Shown: positions 8,044-8,826 of the stretch, piece by piece
Numbering within the stretch: position 1 is the stretch's first letter
Layout of the letters: every line of letters begins with the position of its first letter
Assembly (NCBI GenBank): GCA_937871635.1
Contig: CALMNS010000274.1
Location: 1-8,826 of the forward strand
DNA length: 8,826 nucleotides
Source of the DNA: an uncultured Solirubrobacter sp.
GTDB lineage: Bacteria > Actinomycetota > Thermoleophilia > Solirubrobacterales > Solirubrobacteraceae
Reading direction: 5' to 3'
The notes under the pieces: model-generated
Told to the model about the DNA's origin: nothing
The model's database searches: none
Seen by the model: only the letters and a program-made list of their open reading frames with translations
Program-made: the position numbers and the translations under genes

Positions 8044-8098
8044 ACTCTCGACCGTTCGTCGCCGGCTGCTCCTGACAGGCGAGAGCAGCAGCGAGAGT
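8044..8098. repeat. two-tier inverted repeat upstream of the DUF1963 gene
   Basis: The outer arms ACTCTCG (8044-8050) and CGAGAGT (8092-8098) enclose inner arms GCTGCTC (8065-8071) and GAGCAGC (8083-8089) with an 11-nt loop. The right side also holds a direct repeat of GCGAGAG (8080-8086 by eye, and 8091-8097). The CTCTCG/CGAGAG arms echo the stem of the 40-bp repeats at 5555-5573. The role is unknown. Confidence 0.4.
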
Positions 8099-8138
8099 CA
8101 TCGTCGGTCCGGTCGACGATCTGACACCCTGATCAGCG

Positions 8139-8826
8139 GTGCTGACCCGCGCTCAGGTGGAAGCGCTCGCCGAGCAGTACGGCCTCGGCGAGCACGCCGA
8201 ACGGCTGGCCGACGCCGTCCGGGCCGGCTACCGGCTCGTCCCGGAGCCCGGAGGAGCCCCCGCCGTGGGCAGCTCGAGGATCGGCGGTCACCCCGACCTC
8301 GCCGCCGGGGAGCAGTGGCCGTTCAACCAGCGGGGGATCGCGATGACGTTCGTTGCCCAGATCGACTGCTCGACGCTCACGCCACCCGACGACTGGGCCG
8401 ACCCGCGGCCCTGGGGCGACGACGGACCGCTGCTGCGGATCTTCGCCGACTTGCTCGACAACCCCAACGAGCCCGGGCTCGCTGTCGCGCTCGCCTGCGA
8501 CCCGACCGTCCCCCTCACGCGCACCATGGCGCCGGAGGTGCCCGACCCGTTCCCGGAGGGCGGCGAGTGGGACGACCTCGAACCCGAGGATCGCTTCCAC
8601 GTCCTCCCTGAGGCGCCCGTCACCCTCGAACCGTTCCTGACCGCCCCGGAGATCGACCCGGTGCTCAAGCCGGAGATGCACGACTTCTCCGACCCGGCCG
8701 AGCGCTACTACGACTGGGCCAACGACATCCGCGGCGGAGGCGCCCATTGGAGGCAGGAGGCTGAGGGTGAGCCGGCCGACGATCTGCTCCCGGTCGAGGA
8801 GGACGAGTTCCCGGACGAGCCCACCG
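8139..8826 (+). CDS. DUF1963/YwqG-like protein, 3' end outside window
   Basis: The frame is open from 8133, just after an in-frame TGA (8130-8132), to the last base of the window; 229 codons are visible from GTG 8139, the first possible start. The core signature of the DUF1963 (YwqG) family is clear: SSRIGGHPDL (45-54), then WPFNQRG (60-66) and FVAQID (71-76). This family has no firmly assigned biochemical role. An N-terminal helix (about 3-28) precedes the core, and the visible C-terminal part is strongly acidic (EEDEFPDE). The conserved family end is beyond the window. No Shine-Dalgarno sequence precedes GTG 8139; a poor -10-like CACCCT (8125-8130) lies 8 nt upstream, so a leaderless start is possible. 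It appears to be its own transcription unit, 223 bp after the hydratase operon. There are no signal peptide or membrane segments. Confidence 0.8.
   Translation, partial: MLTRAQVEALAEQYGLGEHAERLADAVRAGYRLVPEPGGAPAVGSSRIGGHPDLAAGEQWPFNQRGIAMTFVAQIDCSTLTPPDDWADPRPWGDDGPLLRIFADLLDNPNEPGLAVALACDPTVPLTRTMAPEVPDPFPEGGEWDDLEPEDRFHVLPEAPVTLEPFLTAPEIDPVLKPEMHDFSDPAERYYDWANDIRGGGAHWRQEAEGEPADDLLPVEEDEFPDEPT

Noticed and set aside
7946..8611. Open frame of 221 codons overlapping the start of the DUF1963 gene
   Set aside because: It is out of frame with a clear DUF1963 signature, covers the inverted repeats, and reads as Arg-rich noise.

Overview
The window is very GC-rich, with strong G/C bias at third codon positions. 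Every convincing gene lies on the + strand. The gene content (a GreA/LysRS/ClpC block, an ArsR-SRPBCC pair, nitrile-hydratase-type proteins and starts that look leaderless) points to a high-GC actinobacterium-like organism. A deep lineage such as Thermoleophilia (Solirubrobacter/Conexibacter-like) is my best guess, made from style and not from any database search.

Bases 1-5434 are a housekeeping block. It holds the 3' end of a tRNA-dihydrouridine synthase (1-528), greA (586-1065), lysS (1078-2547, 12 bp after greA) and clpC (2747-5380), closed by a 9-bp GC terminator hairpin with a TACG loop (5409-5430). The dus-(greA)-lysS-...-clpC order recalls the dusB-lysS-ctsR-mcsAB-clpC region of Bacillus and the lysS-lsr2-clpC1 order of Mycobacterium. 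Here there is no ctsR, mcsA, mcsB or lsr2 in the 199-bp lysS-clpC gap, and no radA or disA after clpC.

Bases 5381-5815 (435 bp) hold no credible gene. They contain the clpC terminator, two 40-bp tandem repeat units that each form a hairpin (with a decayed third hairpin downstream), a nested inverted repeat (5666-5704), and the promoter/operator of the next operon.

Bases 5816-6627 are a two-gene operon: an ArsR-type winged-helix regulator overlapping an SRPBCC (AHSA1-like) protein by GTGA. A perfect 7-2-7 palindrome sits exactly over the regulator's start codon, next to a TAACCT -10 box, which suggests autorepression of a leaderless transcript.

Bases 6782-7915 are a tightly overlapping three-gene operon for a cobalt-type nitrile hydratase/thiocyanate hydrolase family enzyme. 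The beta subunit is split into two separate genes (N-terminal half, then SH3-like C-terminal half), followed by the catalytic alpha-type subunit with its CTLCSC metal motif. This order matches the beta-alpha-gamma order of thiocyanate hydrolase, so the substrate (nitrile or thiocyanate) is open. No activator, cobalt transporter or amidase gene is visible. A strong hairpin (7982-8009) follows the operon.

From 8139 to the window end is the 5' part of a DUF1963/YwqG-like gene, truncated by the window edge. The most interesting parts are the split-subunit hydratase operon, the operator-on-start-codon arrangement, and the structured repeats after clpC.
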